Counted from the first letter of the stretch, positions 22,359 through 35,332 are shown. The stretch: DNA of 64,000 bases from Telopea speciosissima (GCF_018873765.1 NC_057925.1:16255568-16319567); one strand, 5' to 3'. Numbers and translations are program-made. Notes: a model not told the origin generated them from the letters alone.

Positions 22359-24930
22359 AGGGGTGTCAAAATCAGATCGAAACCGAACCGAGCCGTTTAC
22401 ATTGAAACCATGAAACCGTTTAATAAATGGTTCAATTTTGGTTTAAAAAAGTGAGATCATTTAGGCTATCTTTGGTATAGTTTTTATTTTTTATTTTTGC
22501 CTCAAAAAACATTTTTGGTTGTGTTTGGTATCATTATGGAGCCTGTTTCTTTTAAAAAAGATTGAAAAAAACCAAAAATAAAAAATAGATTGAAAGGTAG
22601 GTGTTTATGGTTTTTGGTTGAAAATCACTTTCAACCAATTATGCGGGGACTTTAATGAGCACGTGCTCATAGGTCCCAAAATCGAAAGGTAATAACGTCA
22701 TTTTCTTGTTGAATTAGAACTATCGACTCTCCTCCTCCCAATTTCTTCTTTTTCTTCTTCTTCTTCTTCTCCTCCTCCCCCAGCGTCACTTCCCATTCTT
22801 CTTAGTTTTCCTGCAACTCCACCCGCCCCCTCATCTTCTTCTTCCTTCGACCGTAGCATATTGATTTCCACCTATTCTTATATCTTATATACCCTTTCAT
22901 GGGTGAATTCCGCATATTTTTACATCTAGAATTTTCATAAATGTACATATACAACATATATTACTGTCAAGAGTGAATTTCGTATTATTTAGATATTTAG
23001 ATTCAAAAAAAGTAAGGATTAAAAGCTTGAAAAACAAGGATTGGGTTGCACCGCGACTTCCCATTCTTCTTATTTTTCCTAGAACTCTACCCACCCCGTC
23101 ATCTTCTTATTTTCCTGCAATAGATTCAGTTTGTTTTATCTCTTGTTTGCTGAAAATATGAAGAAAACAAATTGAAGCAAAGAAGAAAGTTTAGATCTGA
23201 ATTAGAAATTAAACTTGTAACCATAGATCCTTCTTCTTTTACGAAAGGAAATAAAGAAGAAAAAATCACAGGAGGGGAAGAAGAAGACGAAGAAGAACTC
23301 AGTCAGGCAACGGGATCAAAGGTTGAAGACCCCAAGGTAATCATCTTCCCAAACGGCTTTGCTGGTTTTCAGGATTAAGGTTTGGCATCTGATCTCCAAA
23401 GATTATATCAGCAATCTTTCGTTTCATCAAGAATCAAATAAAAACCTTCAAACTCCTTATCGTCGACTAGAAACGGTTAGATTAAAATCCTAACTCGATT
23501 AAATACCCTATATACGACAATTTAACTTGGAAGAGACATGGGGGTTGCTTTAGCTTCCATTATGGAACTCGAGACACCCCTCACATAATCCTTAATCCAG
23601 ACATGGGGATGCTACAATCATGATTTCAGGAGTTAAATGCACCTAATATTGGGGATTAAAAAACGATGTGGGTTAGAGCTTCGTTAGATATTGGGTGGAT
23701 GAGAGAAGGAAGATGAATTAAGGAAGAAAAAAGATGATATGGTGAGAGCATAGGGATGTGGCCAAGATTGAGGAACAGAGAAGAAAGAAGATATCAGAGA
23801 ATATGATAGTACCTTGTACTTAGGGATTTTTTTCGAAGGAAAAATAGAAGAGAGTAAGGAGGTGGGGCTCTCGATCGCCATTAACAGAGAACAGGGGAAG
23901 GAGATAGGTTAGGTCAGAGCTTCCCTTACCGGAGTAGGAGGAGATGAAGGCCATGAGGTTCGGTCACCATAGGGGAAGAAGAAGATGAAGTTGATGCGAG
24001 CAATCGGCCAGAATGGTCACGGAGACCATTCCAGACACTGAAGAAGTCTGAAGAGCCAGAAGAACCTTTCACACAAGCACAACCTACAACAAATTATACT
24101 CATTTGAGTCAAGAATAAACAGAGACTAGAACTGCTGCTCCATGAGGAACTCTTTATCTTTCTCCAAATTCTCCATGGCCTGAGCTTCCAAGCTGATATC
24201 CACATCGATACTCCTTCCCCACCCTTTCCCTGGTACAGATACACCATCCCATCAAACTTATTGTTACTCCCCTTATGCTTTGAGAAGGAAGATGGGTAAA
24301 GGTGGCATCTCTCCACCCACCCACTTCAAAAAACTATTATGCACATAGGTGTGCCAAACATATTTCTTTGTTTACAATCTATTCTATGTAGTGGTTACCA
24401 AACAACTTTTATGTTTTGACCAAAAATGGTTTTCACAAATGATTTTTGTTAAATAGGCAAAAATCAAAAATAAAAAGCATACCAAAGAGAGCCTTAGTTA
24501 AATGGTTTAAACCGAATTGAACCGTTTAAACTAATGATAAACCGTTTAAGAAACTGTTTAAACCGAAATAAATATTAGTAATATGTAATAACAATAATTA
24601 ATCATTAGTGCCTTCATACAATAGGTTGCTACTAAATTTAAAAACAATGAGAGTCAAACATGGATTAGTCGAACTTTATATGTGAAATTTGTAATAAAAT
24701 AATTGGGTTGAATTCATTCAAATACATTAGTATAATAGACAAACCGAGTATCTAAAAACGTTTAAAAACTGATGCACTGAAACGTTTAAAAATTGAGAAA
24801 CCGAAACTGTTTACTAAATGATTTTGGTTTCACTAACTGAAACCGTTTAATAAACGTTTCGGTTTTGGTTTCACCTAAAAAGTCTTGCATCGAACCGATT
24901 ACATTGAAACCGAACCGATTAACACCCTTA
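22359..24930. mobile_element. hAT-like element (AGGGGTGTCAAAATC ends), split by a Harbinger-like insertion
   Basis: The left end AGGGGTGTCAAAATC at 22359 pairs with the right end GATTAACACCCTTA ending at 24930. Both arms are rich in AACCGTTTAA and AAACCGAAACC words, continuing to 22463 on the left and from 24497 on the right. Removing 22464-24493 plus one TTA rejoins the arms. Without the insert the element is about 540 bp, MITE-sized, and has no transposase. Confidence 0.65.
22464..24493. mobile_element. PIF/Harbinger-like 2.0-kb element, TTA target duplication
   Basis: The left end GGCTATCTTTGGTATAG and the reverse complement of the right end (GGCTCTCTTTGGTATGC) are inverted copies, and similarity runs on through TTTTTATTTTT.ATTTTTGCCT. 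TTA flanks both sides (22461-22463 and 24494-24496), the classic TWA duplication of PIF/Harbinger. No DDE transposase was seen. The interior contains gene-like minus-strand text: an ATG-led segment near 23883-23815 (MAIESPTSLLSSIFPSKKI, then a GT donor) and a segment near 24230-24100 containing DVDISLEAQAMENLEKDKEF. These may be captured exons; I do not recognise them. Two similar TTCCCATTCTTCTTA blocks (about 22789 and 23058) indicate an internal duplication. Confidence 0.7.
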
Positions 24931-24973
24931 GTTTTAGTTCCTTGTGGATTCATCCATTTTGATGAGTTCTTCT

Positions 24974-25110
24974 TAGGGGTGTCAATTTGGCCGGCAAATC
25001 CTAGCCCGCCCTAAGCCCAGATAGGGTCTCGGCCTGGTTTTTCAGCCTGTAGGGCGGGCTTGGGTTCTACTTTTTCCTAGCTCTGGCAGGGCCGGTCCAG
25101 GCCTAGGCTG
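24974..25110. mobile_element. Left part of another TAGGGGTGTCAA-type hAT-like MITE
   Basis: It starts TTAGGGGTGTCAATTTGGCC and continues in GC-rich GGGCGGGCTTGGG and GGCCTAGGCTGAG words. No matching right end was found before the LINE, so it looks truncated. Confidence 0.45.
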
Positions 25111-25554
25111 AGTCCGACCTTGTATTAATTACAATGCATATATTTATAATATATATGGCTGATGTGGAATCAATCTATTTTGCTCAACCATGTCTCTCAT
25201 TGTGATCAATCTATTATCACTTCCATTCATTTTCCTAATAGTGGTTTGGAGTGCATCTTTTCAGTGCTTTATGCTAAATGCAAGAAAAGGGATAGAAGAC
25301 CTATATGGGATCAATTCATTTAGATTGCTTAGGCTTGCATCTCCCTTGGATCATTGGAGGGGATTTAAAAATCATTGGAGGGGATTTAAACATTCTTTTT
25401 GGTCCATATGAAAAAGCTGGAGGTGGTATTCTGGATTTTAGAGTTGTTGCAGATTTTGTGGATTTTCTGAAACTTGCAAGCCTCAGAGATACTGGCTTTG
25501 AGGGAAACCTATCCACTTGGAGCACTAATCTTTGAGGCACTTCAAGAATCTGGG

Positions 25555-26605
25555 CTCGCAAAGCGACTCTCTCAACGACGACATTGAGACTTTTCGATTC
25601 AAAAAATGTTTTTTGACTTAATCCGCTTTTACTAAAGATCAACTGGAACACTTGTACTCCAGCTAATAAGGGAAAAGTTTTCTTTTCAAAAAAAAGTTTG
25701 ACTCCGAGTAACAACGGATTAGTGGAATGAGGAATCAAGAGACGCATAAAAGTGGGGGTTGGGGGGGGGGGGGAATGGCCTATCAATAATTGGTGGACCT
25801 CCCTCAAACCGGTCACAGAGCTCTCAATGGAGTTGTTTAGGTACTGGAATTCCATCTCTAGTTGGGGATTCGGAGGAAATCTCAGACAATAGATTCATAT
25901 TGTCATTTTACGGCTATTTTCTGTCCTACTATTGAATACCCTCAATTAGCATTGCCTCTAGTCGAGTTAGTTCTTCTCTTTAACTTTATACCTGGATGTT
26001 CTAGTGAATCACAGAATTTCAGCGGGAGATGAAACTTTCTATTACAAAAAGTGGGGTAGTGGGAAAGAAATTCATGGATGAATGAGTATTGGAATAAAAG
26101 GGAGAAGTGCATATTTAGATCTACCGATTGATTTGATATTAGATGAGTGACTGTACTATGATTGTTCGAGAGACATGGCCCCACGTGCTACACACGAGAA
26201 TAAATTTTTATGCGGTCGATCAAGTATTTCTATAGGCAGCCTATCAAATCAGATCATGTATACAGGTTTCCAAAGAGCTCGTGTGCCTTTCCTCATGCCC
26301 TTTGTGCACCCATCATAAATGGCAGACCAAAGCTTGAACATATTTATATATATAATTACAATTATAATTTATATATCATTATATCTCTTAATAATTACAA
26401 TTATAATTTGCTATGACATGTAATTCAGGGTCCAATTCAGAGTCAATTAGGGTCGGGTTGGGCCTAATCCACTCACTTAATTGGATTCCATCTGTGCGGT
26501 TACAGCGAACAAGAATGGTTCTTGTATGAGAACCTGATTGATGCTCGCTTGAGGAGCAAAGAGAGAGGAAGCCATTGAAGAACGAAAAAGTTAGGATAAT
26601 ATAGA
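25555..26605. other. Unidentified 1-kb segment between LINE endonuclease and reverse transcriptase
   Basis: LINE homology is lost after SRIWAR (about 25555) and resumes near 26605. The segment has normal base composition, a G run (25756-25775), no clear TIRs, and no LINE motif. An AT-rich section (26338-26410) carries two copies of AATTACAATTATAATTT. Minus-strand open frames over 25316-25855 and 25942-26184 are moderately protein-like, and I considered organellar origin, but I cannot identify them. Confidence 0.4.
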
Positions 26606-27913
26606 GACTAAACCGTTGCTTAGTCAAACCATCTAAATTATCTTTGGACTCATCAAATCCATTCTTTTTCAGTCAGGTTTTATCCCTAACATATCTATCT
26701 CAGATTATGTGTTTATTGCATATGAATTCTTCCATTACATCAAGAAGAAGAAGAAAGAGAAAAAAAGATTTGTGGCCTGATACTAGACATGAAGAAAGCC
26801 TATGATAGGCTTGAATGGAGCTTAATTCAACCTATGTTATTGAAATTGAGTTTTAGTTTGCATTGGGTCAAGATGGTTATGGCATGTCTCACCACGGTTT
26901 TTTATGGTATTCTTTTAATGATGCTTTCTGTGGAAACATAATACCAACATGTGGTGTGAGACAGGGTTGTCCTTTATCTCAAGTTTTATTTATTATATGT
27001 TCTCATCCTTTGAGTTGCATTTTTATGAGACATGAAGCCAATAGTGATGTCCAAGCAGTTAGAGTGAGAAACATGACTCTTCCTATTACACTTACATTTT
27101 ACAGATGACAACCTTATTTTTTTCAAAAGTAAAGTTTGAGGAAGTTTGTGTATTGAGAAACTGCTTATTAACATATTGCAAAGCATCAGGACAAACCATA
27201 AATCTACAAAAATCATGTCAAACTTTTTCACCAAATACACATATTAAGTGGAAAAAATGGTTCTTCAGGATATTGAATATTCTATATGGTTCAGGCCCTA
27301 AGAAGTATCTTGGATTACCGGTGGATTTGGAGGTCTCAAAATCCTTACTCTTTCGAGATATTGTAATAAGAGTGGACAATAAACTCCAAGGTTGGAAATC
27401 CAAGTTTCTCTCCCATGTAGGGAAGGAGGTTTTGCTAAAGTCGGTGGTTTTTCTATGTCCAACTATGCTTGTTTGCATTTGAAACTACCCGCCTCAAATC
27501 ATAACCATCTGCGACAAGTGACAACAAACTTCTTTTGGGGAGATAAGAATGGAAAAGCAAGGATGCATTGGATTTCATGGGTTTATGGCAATCCAAAGAC
27601 AAATGAGGGTTGGGCAATTGAGATTCTTCTTGTTGTAACAGTTCTCTATTATGCAAAATTGCTTGGCTGTTATGGACTGATGAGAAGTGTTTGCTGTTTC
27701 GTTTCTTGAAGTCTATCTATATCCCAACCTTTCTTTACTTGGTGCTAAGGTGGGTAACCAGCCAAGTTGGGGGTGGAAAAGTATTTTGGAAGGAGTCTGT
27801 GTCCATAAAAAGGACTAGTTTGGCATATTGGTGATGGTCTCTTAGTTGATATATGAAATGATAGATGGATTCCTAAAAATGGAGATTTTAAGATCTCTAC
27901 ACAATGCCCAAAC

Positions 27914-27918
27914 TCTTG
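27914..27918. other. Target-site duplication TCTTG, left of solo LTR
   Basis: TCTTG occurs directly before the LTR start TGTTGGATAACC and again directly after its end CCCAACA (29982-29986). This is the 5-bp duplication expected of LTR-retrotransposon integration. Confidence 0.8.
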
Positions 27919-29981
27919 TGTTGGATAACCTAGAGGGGGGTGAATAGGTTATCACTAGTGAAAATCAGGTCTTTTTACAATTCTTTTGATTTAAGATAAA
28001 GTGAACAAAGTAAAATGTTCAAGATGCAAAGACACGAGATTTATAGTGGTTCGATTAACCCAGCCTACATCCACTCCTCTCAACCTTGAGAGAATTTTAC
28101 TAGTCACTTCCTTTCAATACAATAGGTGGGAAAAACACTTTTACAATCTTTTTCACATGATAAGAGGATCCTAATCTTTTAAGGATATGAGGATCCTTTG
28201 TATTAATCTAAGTACAGTCTAGATGAATACACTAATGCTTTCTCAAATCAAAAGCATAAACAAATACAATAAGGAGTTGGGGTATAAATATCTACCAAAG
28301 AGTAGTGACACTTTGCCCGTTGAGTGATGGTGCACAACGATATGAATGATGAAGATAATAATGACGCACCTTTGATCTCCCAATGCACTTCGCTTAATAA
28401 TATAACTTGGAGAAGATGTGGAGAATAGAGAGCTTGAGTTCTTGGAGAAGAACAATAAATTGGAGCTTTGAGCTCAACACTAAAAATGCTCTCAATAAAG
28501 ATTTGAAACTCTCTTCAAATGATCACAATTGGATGTGTATATTGTGTGTTCAATGGTTGCCGTTAGAGTCATTTCGATGCTCTATTTATAGCAAAACATG
28601 GGTGGAGTTTGAGTCTTAACGGACATAAAATGAAGATAAAATGGCTAATTTTTTGTCCATCTAGTTGGCTTGAACTTTGATCCGGTCGACCGGATCATGT
28701 CCGTTGGAAGAATATAGCCATTGGAAAGAGCCGTTGGAGAGTTACTGGTTCATCTGGTCGATGTCCAGTCAACCCGATCAATCCATGGGAACGCTCCCGT
28801 GATGCTGCTGCTCATAGGGATGTAAATGGATATTCGTAAATCCATATTTGATCCGCGTTCGTATCCGTTTAGGAGAATCCGAATCCATCCGAAACTAATC
28901 GGATATGAATATGATAATCCCCCTATCCGATCGATTATTATCCGATTCGTTTAGTAGTCCGACGTTAATAAAATATCTAAAATATAACTTTGTGTTTGTC
29001 TATCCTTTTAAGTTACCTTATTGGATTTTGTTATCTTATTTTTATGAATTTATAAGTTAAGATAATGTGATTCTTTTTCTAAATTTGCTATTGGCTTATA
29101 TATATTGTTTTATGTAATGTGATACATGGAATTACATATCTATTAAAAAATCAAAAGTAAAAAATGTAAGAGAATAAAAGACTAAGAAGAGTAGAAGAAA
29201 GGGTAGTTACTGAACTCTCAAGTCTCAACCCTAACCCTCATCATAAAAACGGTAAATATGTCAACGGATAGTCGAAAAATCGTATTCGATCCGTATTCAT
29301 ATCCATTTAGGAGAGCCTGTATTCAAAAAATCACTATCCGAAAATTATCCGAATCCGTCCAAATATAATCGGATACAAATATGATAATGCCACTATCCAA
29401 CCGAATTCGATCCGTTTACATCCCTAGCTACCCGCATCCGGATGAAATGGCCAATGATCCGATCGACCGGATCACAGTCCAGTTCCCCTGTTTGGCTTGT
29501 TTCTGACCTTTTTGATTATGGGGTTTTGTGGGGTTTTGTTTCAACCTTTTCCCAACTTATTCTAAGGTCAAGTGGGTTCATATGACAACCTCCTAAGGTC
29601 TCTACATGATGCAAATACAATTTCATTAATATTATACAAATGCAATTATAAGTATGCAAGTGTGTGTGTCTGTGTATGTGCATACAAGCATCTTCATGTA
29701 GGTCTTCAATTTGATTTCTTCAAGTGATGTTCTTCAATATTCAATCTTCTTTCTTCAATTATTCTCTTGTAAGAATGGAGAGGTGTCTTCAAAGTCTTGT
29801 TTCGTCCAAGTTTTGTGTTGGACTTTTGTATTCAGCATTTGTACTATGTCCTTCAAGTCTTGGCTTGTTCTCCTTTATTCTATCATCAATCCTACTGTTG
29901 ACATAATGATACACAATGGTTTATACCAATGCATTTGTTATCATCAAAATAATCATGGATGGAGGGAGTGTTTTCCCAACA
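27919..29981. mobile_element. Solo LTR, 2063 bp including a nested MITE
   Basis: It starts TGTTGGATAACCTAGAGGGG and ends TTTTCCCAACA, so it has TG...CA termini with the inverted TGTTGG/CCAACA edge. It is flanked on both sides by TCTTG. There is no primer site, polypurine tract or coding domain, so it is a solo LTR left by recombination between two LTRs. Without the nested MITE at 28815-29426 the LTR would be about 1.45 kb. It interrupts the LINE, whose text resumes after the duplication. Confidence 0.85.
28815..29426. mobile_element. hAT-like MITE nested in the solo LTR
   Basis: The left end TAGGGATGTAAATGGAT (28815-28831) pairs with the right end ATCCGTTTACATCCCTA (29410-29426). Sub-terminal sections repeat ATCCGAATCC and GATATGAATATGATAAT words in inverted arrangement. 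The interior is AT-rich and non-coding. The flanking 8-mers (GCTGCTCA and GCTACCCG) share only part of their bases, so the duplication has decayed or the boundary is off by a few bases. Confidence 0.75.
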
Positions 29982-30410
29982 TCTTGCAATATTCATATGG
30001 TGGCTGATTTAATAGACCAAGACAGCCGAACATGGGACACTCATTTATTGCAATCTCTATTCTCGTTTTCTGATGTAGAAAATATTTTGAAGATACAACT
30101 TCCACTCTTTCCTATATCGAACAAGCTAGAATGGAGGGGTTCAAAGAATAGAGTTTTTTTTAGTGCAAATTACTTACCATATGCTTAAATCCGATTTAAT
30201 ATAATGGCTGATAGAATCTTGGTAGCATCTTCATCTTGGTCCCATTTTTGGTCATGTATACTAGGTGATGTATGGCAGAAGATCTACTACTCTAAAACCT
30301 TACCAAAGAATCAACATTTTTTATGGAGATCTATGCATCAAGATTTGCTACTGGAGATGCTCTTCAACAACGGAATATACAGTTTGTTGCAACACAAGGA
30401 TTGTTGTAAT

Positions 30411-30415
30411 GAAAC
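30411..30415. other. Target-site duplication GAAAC, left of copia element
   Basis: GAAAC directly precedes the LTR start at 30416 and follows the other LTR end at 39604-39608. Deleting the element plus one copy joins LINE codons in frame (DCCNET to ISHFLLGC). Confidence 0.92.
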
Positions 30416-32117
30416 TGTTGGTCAAACAACGGTCCAGGGATCAAACCATGGTTTCGTAGGGAAACCAATTATAAACCAATTAGGGTATTGCACGCCCTGG
30501 GTTATCCCATGGTGCCCCATTTTAGTTTTAGGGTGTCCCATGGTTTCCCATGGGAACCCTGGTGCATCCCTATTAGGGTTTCTCCTTCCCTATTGCATCC
30601 CATAAAATTAATTATCACAATAGGGACGGAGAAATTCGTCTCTAGTCCATCACATGGCAAGAGGGATCCATCCCATACTCGAATGCGCAACGAAAATTAA
30701 TCGATTCGAGTTTCTTTCGCATCCCATAAATATTAATAATCAATGAACAGAAGGAATTAATAAAGAACTGCTAACCTGGTGAGCCTCAAGTGTTGCTCCT
30801 CCAATAGACAGTGGTTCTTCCTCCAGTGAGCACTCCAAGCAAACAGATCTGAACCTCCAATGGTGCTACCAAGGTTCTACACGCCAATCCCAGATGCCCT
30901 CAAACTCCTCAGCACATATCTAGGGTTTCATAAACCCCAACTCTCAAACACAGGTGAGAGAAGCAAGAAGAAGAAGAGAGATCATAAGAGGCAGAGAGAG
31001 AAACCAAAAATGTAGGAGAGAGAGTGTCTGCTCCAAAAACGTGGAGAGCTTCTCCCTTCTGCGTTTTATGGTCCCCTATTTATAATAATAGGGCTTAATT
31101 AAATCCTAGATAGATTTAATAGAGCCCTAGTGAGAGTCTGACTCTCTCTCTCTCAGTCTGGCAGTTCTGTTTAAACTCAAAGTGCTACACAGGTAAAGAA
31201 GCAGAATCTAATAGGAAAAGTATTAATTAGATTCTTTATTTAATTATTAATGGATAATTACAATTAGCATCAAATCCATTAATTAAATAAAGAGCTAATT
31301 AAATTAGCAAATTCTAAATAACTCCATATATGATAACAATTTATCATATACAACCCCCCCACTAATCAACACCATCATTATGGAATCTAGGGCATGTACA
31401 CATGTATTGTCAAACCCCAATCCATAGTACATGTCCATATAAGAGCATCTGTGCATCCGATCGGGTCCCGCAAAACTCGATAAAATACTTTATTTGAAAT
31501 AACTATAAATAATGTATCATTTTATGTAAAATAAATTTTGCAAAACCATTTCCAAAACGGTACTGGATCCAGATTCTGATCCAACCATGCACAGACAGTC
31601 TCTATCTTGGTGTTCCCCAATCGGGCAGTGGTGACCGTGTTGGATAACTCCTTCACTCACAAAGTGTTCACGCATTCCCAGAACACCGGCTTTGACTCGT
31701 TTGAGTCTCAGTCATTGATGAACCAAAGAATGCGATCACACTTTGCAGTGACAGGGTTCCCTCAGGTACAGGGTGTCGGTGACACATGTCTATCCCTTCC
31801 TACATCTGGCAATAATACATGAGGGAATCGACAAAGTAGATTCTTTGCCAATGTACACATCAAACATGTGAGCACTCGCATTCGTACCCTGACATCACAT
31901 GTCTAGGCATACCCAATGCGACCACCATATGATAAGGGTGCCCAGCCCAAACCCTAGTCGTGACTACCATTTTAAGTATAACTTACGGACACATAATGCT
32001 CAAAAAGTTTATATCGCATGTGACAATATTAAACTAAAATGTATACATGTTCAATACAAAGGTGAACCGGGTTGAACCGGATTGAACCGGGTTTGATGGA
32101 CACACACTTGTCCAACA
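30416..32117 (-). repeat. Copia 3' LTR
   Basis: 1702 bp, TGTTGG...CCAACA. It aligns along its length with 37904-39603, with scattered substitutions and a small indel near 30598 (TGCATCCCATAAAA here against TGTGTCTTAAAA there). It includes microsatellite-like CTCTCTCTCTCAG near 31141. Confidence 0.93.
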
Positions 32118-32128
32118 ATCTCCCCCTT
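32118..32128 (-). other. Copia polypurine tract
   Basis: The minus strand reads AAGGGGGAGAT directly upstream of the 3' LTR. This is the expected position and composition for the plus-strand primer. Confidence 0.8.
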
Positions 32129-32133
32129 GTACA

Positions 32134-33585
32134 TCAAAACCAATTCCCCATACATTTTAAACCCATGCCCTCCATTTGTTTCTCAAACACTCCTGGTGAC
32201 AAACCCTTTGTCATGGCATCAGACACATTTTCAGTTGTGTCCACTTTGGAGATACTCACGTCACCCTGCTGGATAATCTCTCTGATGAGGTGATACTTCC
32301 GCTGCACGTGCTTGTTCCTCTGATGAGCCCTAGGCTCCTTAGCTTGTGCAATGGCCCCTCTGTTGTCACATAACAGGGGAATAGAGCCCTTGACAAGATC
32401 AGGGACTACCTCCAAATATGATAGGAATTTTCTCAGCCAAACACCTTCTTTTGCTGCATCACAAGCTGCAAGGTATTCTGCTTCGGTAGTAGAATCGGCT
32501 GTAGACTTTTGTTTCGCACTCCGCCACACAATGGCACCTCCACCCATTAGATATACCATCTCGGACGTGGATTTTCTGTCATCCTTGTCAGTTTGGAAAT
32601 CTGAATCTGTGTACCCCAATACTGACAATTGATCAGATCCAAAAACCAAGAAATATTCCTTAGTCCTTCTCAAGTACTTGAGGATATTCTTGATAGCACT
32701 CCAATGCTCGTGTCCAGGGTTAGATTGATAACGACTTACCATGCCTACTGCATAGCAAATATTCGACCTCGTACACAACATGGTGTACATAAGACTCCCT
32801 ACTCTTGAGGCATAGGGAATCCTCTTCATCTCTTCAATGTCTATCGAGGCGAGGACATTGAGATCCGGAAAGACTCGACTCCATGTCGAAGGGAACACTT
32901 CCCCTCTTGGAGTTCTCCATACTAAATCGGCCAGGACTTTGTCTATATAGGTAGCTGTGACAAGCCTAGCATCCTTTTTCAGCGATCTCTTACGAGTTTG
33001 ATCCCAAGGATATAGCTAGCTTCACCAAGGTCTTTCATCGAAAGCGTTGTGGATAACCCTTTTTCTTGATGAAAGGAATCCTACATCGTTACCAATCAGC
33101 AATATGTCATCTACGTATAAAACAAGAAAACATACTGTCCTCCCACTGATCTTCTTGTAAACGCATGGTTCATCCATGTTTTGATCAAAACCAAATGATT
33201 TGATTGATTGATCAAACCTGATGTTCCAGCTCCTCGAAGCCTACTTCAGCCCATAAATGGACCTCTGTAATTTGCACACCTTTCTTTCTTCCTCCAAGGA
33301 AGCGAACCCCTCGGCTGTTCCATGTAGATTTCCTCTTGAAGGAACCCATTTAGAAATGCGATCGCACATCTATCTCGCGGATCTCATAATCAAAGTGTCT
33401 TTGCGATAGCCAATAAAATCTGATGGATTTCATCATCTCGTCTTACCTGGTGAAAAGGTTTCCTCATAGTCTATACCCTCTTTTGGGTATAACCCTTTGC
33501 CACTGAAAGTTTCTGTATTCTTGGAACCTCACTCGCTTTGAATCTCTCGACCTTTCCATCTGCGCCCTTCTTCCTCTTGAAGATT
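32134..33585 (-). pseudogene. Copia reverse transcriptase and RNase H, interrupted
   Basis: RNase H and the end of RT are open in the frame 32898-32134, with YTDSDFQTDKDDRKSTSE, ADSTTEAEYLAACDAAKE and LCDNRGAI, which are classic copia RNase H motifs. Upstream (about 32900-33540) the RT is split by stops and shifts, but the active-site motif YVDDILLIGND is readable near 33130-33095 and CKLQRSIYGLK near 33280. Function in an intact element is copying of genomic RNA into cDNA. Here the breaks preclude a full-length product. Confidence 0.85.
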
Positions 33586-35302
33586 CATTTACATCCAATT
33601 GGCTTGACGCCAAGTGGTGGATCGACTAGAGTCCAGACTTTGTTGGAATGCATCGAATCGATTTCAGAGCGCATTGCTTCCAGCCACCTAGCGGCATCAA
33701 CATCCTTTAGAGCCTCAGAGTATGTCATCGGATCATCATCCGATTCAACCGATACCATGTGGAACTCTTCCACTGTTTCCTCTTCGGTTAGAAGAGTTAG
33801 CCTGGTGGGTGGTCTAATAGTCCTCCCACTGCGTCGAGGTTCCTTAGGTGTTGGTATTTCAGCGGGTATGTCAATTGGTCTCACTTCTGGAAGTGACGTT
33901 TTTGAGCCATCTGATAGCTCTTTTATGACTACTGGTTCGGACCTCTGGGTCATCATTTCTTCCTCAAAAAATGTGACATGTTTACTTACAATGACCTTTT
34001 GGTCAACTGGGACATAGAAATAATAGCCTATCGTGCCTTTGGGGTAGCCTAAGAAATAGCATCTCGAAGTCCTGGATTCTAACTTGTCTGTCTGTTGCTT
34101 TCGCACATGTGCTATGCAACCCCATACCCTAAGGTGTTGAATACTGGGCTTTCGCCCTTTCCACAACTTTAAGGGTGTCTTGGCTACAAACTTAGATGGA
34201 ACCCTATTCAAGATATATATCGCCGTCTCTAAAGCGTACCCCCAGAAAGAAAGAGGCAGCTCACTATAAGTGAGCATCGTCCTGACCATATCCAATAGGG
34301 TCCGATTACGTCGTTCGGATACACCATTTTATTGTGGTGTGCCTGGATTAGTTAGCTGACTAACTATCCGTTGGGATATGAGATGTTCTTTAAACTCATC
34401 CGATAGATACTCCCCTCCACGATCTGATCGTAAGGACTTGACACGTTTATCGAACTGTCTTTCGACCTCGGCTTGGAATTCTTTGAATTTATCAAAGGCT
34501 TCCGATTTCCTATGCATCAAGTATATGTAACCATATCTAGAGTAATCATCGATGAACGCGATAAAGTACTCATACCCATATCTTATTTGTATGTTTATGG
34601 GTCCACACACGTCAGTGTGTATCAACTCCAACAAATCTGTGGCTCTAGCACCTTTATTGCTAAAGGGTTTCTTGGTCATTTTGCCCTGAAGGCATGAGGG
34701 GAATGGTTCCACCCTCAGACTCTCTAAGGGCCCATCGCTCACCAATCTACTGATTCGGTCCACATTAATGTGACCCAATCTTAGATGCCACAGATATGTT
34801 GAGTTCACCGGAGCTGCTTTCCGTTTCAAATCAACATTTGAAACAACATTCGTTCTAATAGGGCAATCTAGAAAATACAAACCACTTTGCATATATCCGG
34901 ATGCCACAAAGGAATTATTAAAACGAATAATCAATTTAGAATTAAAGAAAAAACTATATCCGTCCAAAACAAGTTTTGAAACTGAAATTATCTTCCTCTT
35001 GAAAGAGGGTACATAATAGCAATCCTTTAAAACTAAACTAGCAGAACTAAAATTTAAAATAAAGTTCACTCAGCCAACGCCATGGTCTCAGCTCCAGTGC
35101 CCATCCGAAGACGCACTTCATTTCTTTCTAGGTTCCTTGTCTCCTTGAACCCCTGTAAATCATTGCAAATGTGAACAGTGGATCCACTATCCACCAACCA
35201 AGAATTAGTCGGTTCAAAAGATAAATTAGACTCATAAAGAACGTGAACATCACATGTACCTTCTTTATCAGCCTCTGTTTCATCCGGCTTCTTGTCTTTC
35301 AA
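33585..35302 (-). pseudogene. Copia protease and integrase, interrupted
   Basis: The protease motif WLVDSGSTVHICND (D-S-G) lies near 35200. The integrase has the zinc-binding region HLRLGHIN, then HTDVCGPI, FIDDYSRYGYIYLMHRK and SDRGGEY. A stop (TAA) replaces a glutamine codon immediately before NGVSERRN, at about 34330, so the core DDE domain is cut just before its final Glu region. A 236-aa open frame continues below (34295-33585) with FWGYALETAIYILNRVPSK and LRVWGC. Apart from the stops the domain order is intact. The protease frame and integrase frame overlap at 35069/35066. Confidence 0.85.
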
Positions 35303-35332
35303 AGTTACCAGGTAAGTACAACAGTTTCTTTT

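Noticed and set aside
25555..26605. Mitochondrial or plastid insert
   Set aside because: Composition made me consider it, but I could not match any specific organellar gene, so it is listed only as unidentified.
33538..34017. 159-aa plus-strand ORF
   Set aside because: It is antisense to copia pol, whose minus-strand frame carries recognisable integrase and RT-linker motifs. The plus frame has no domain.
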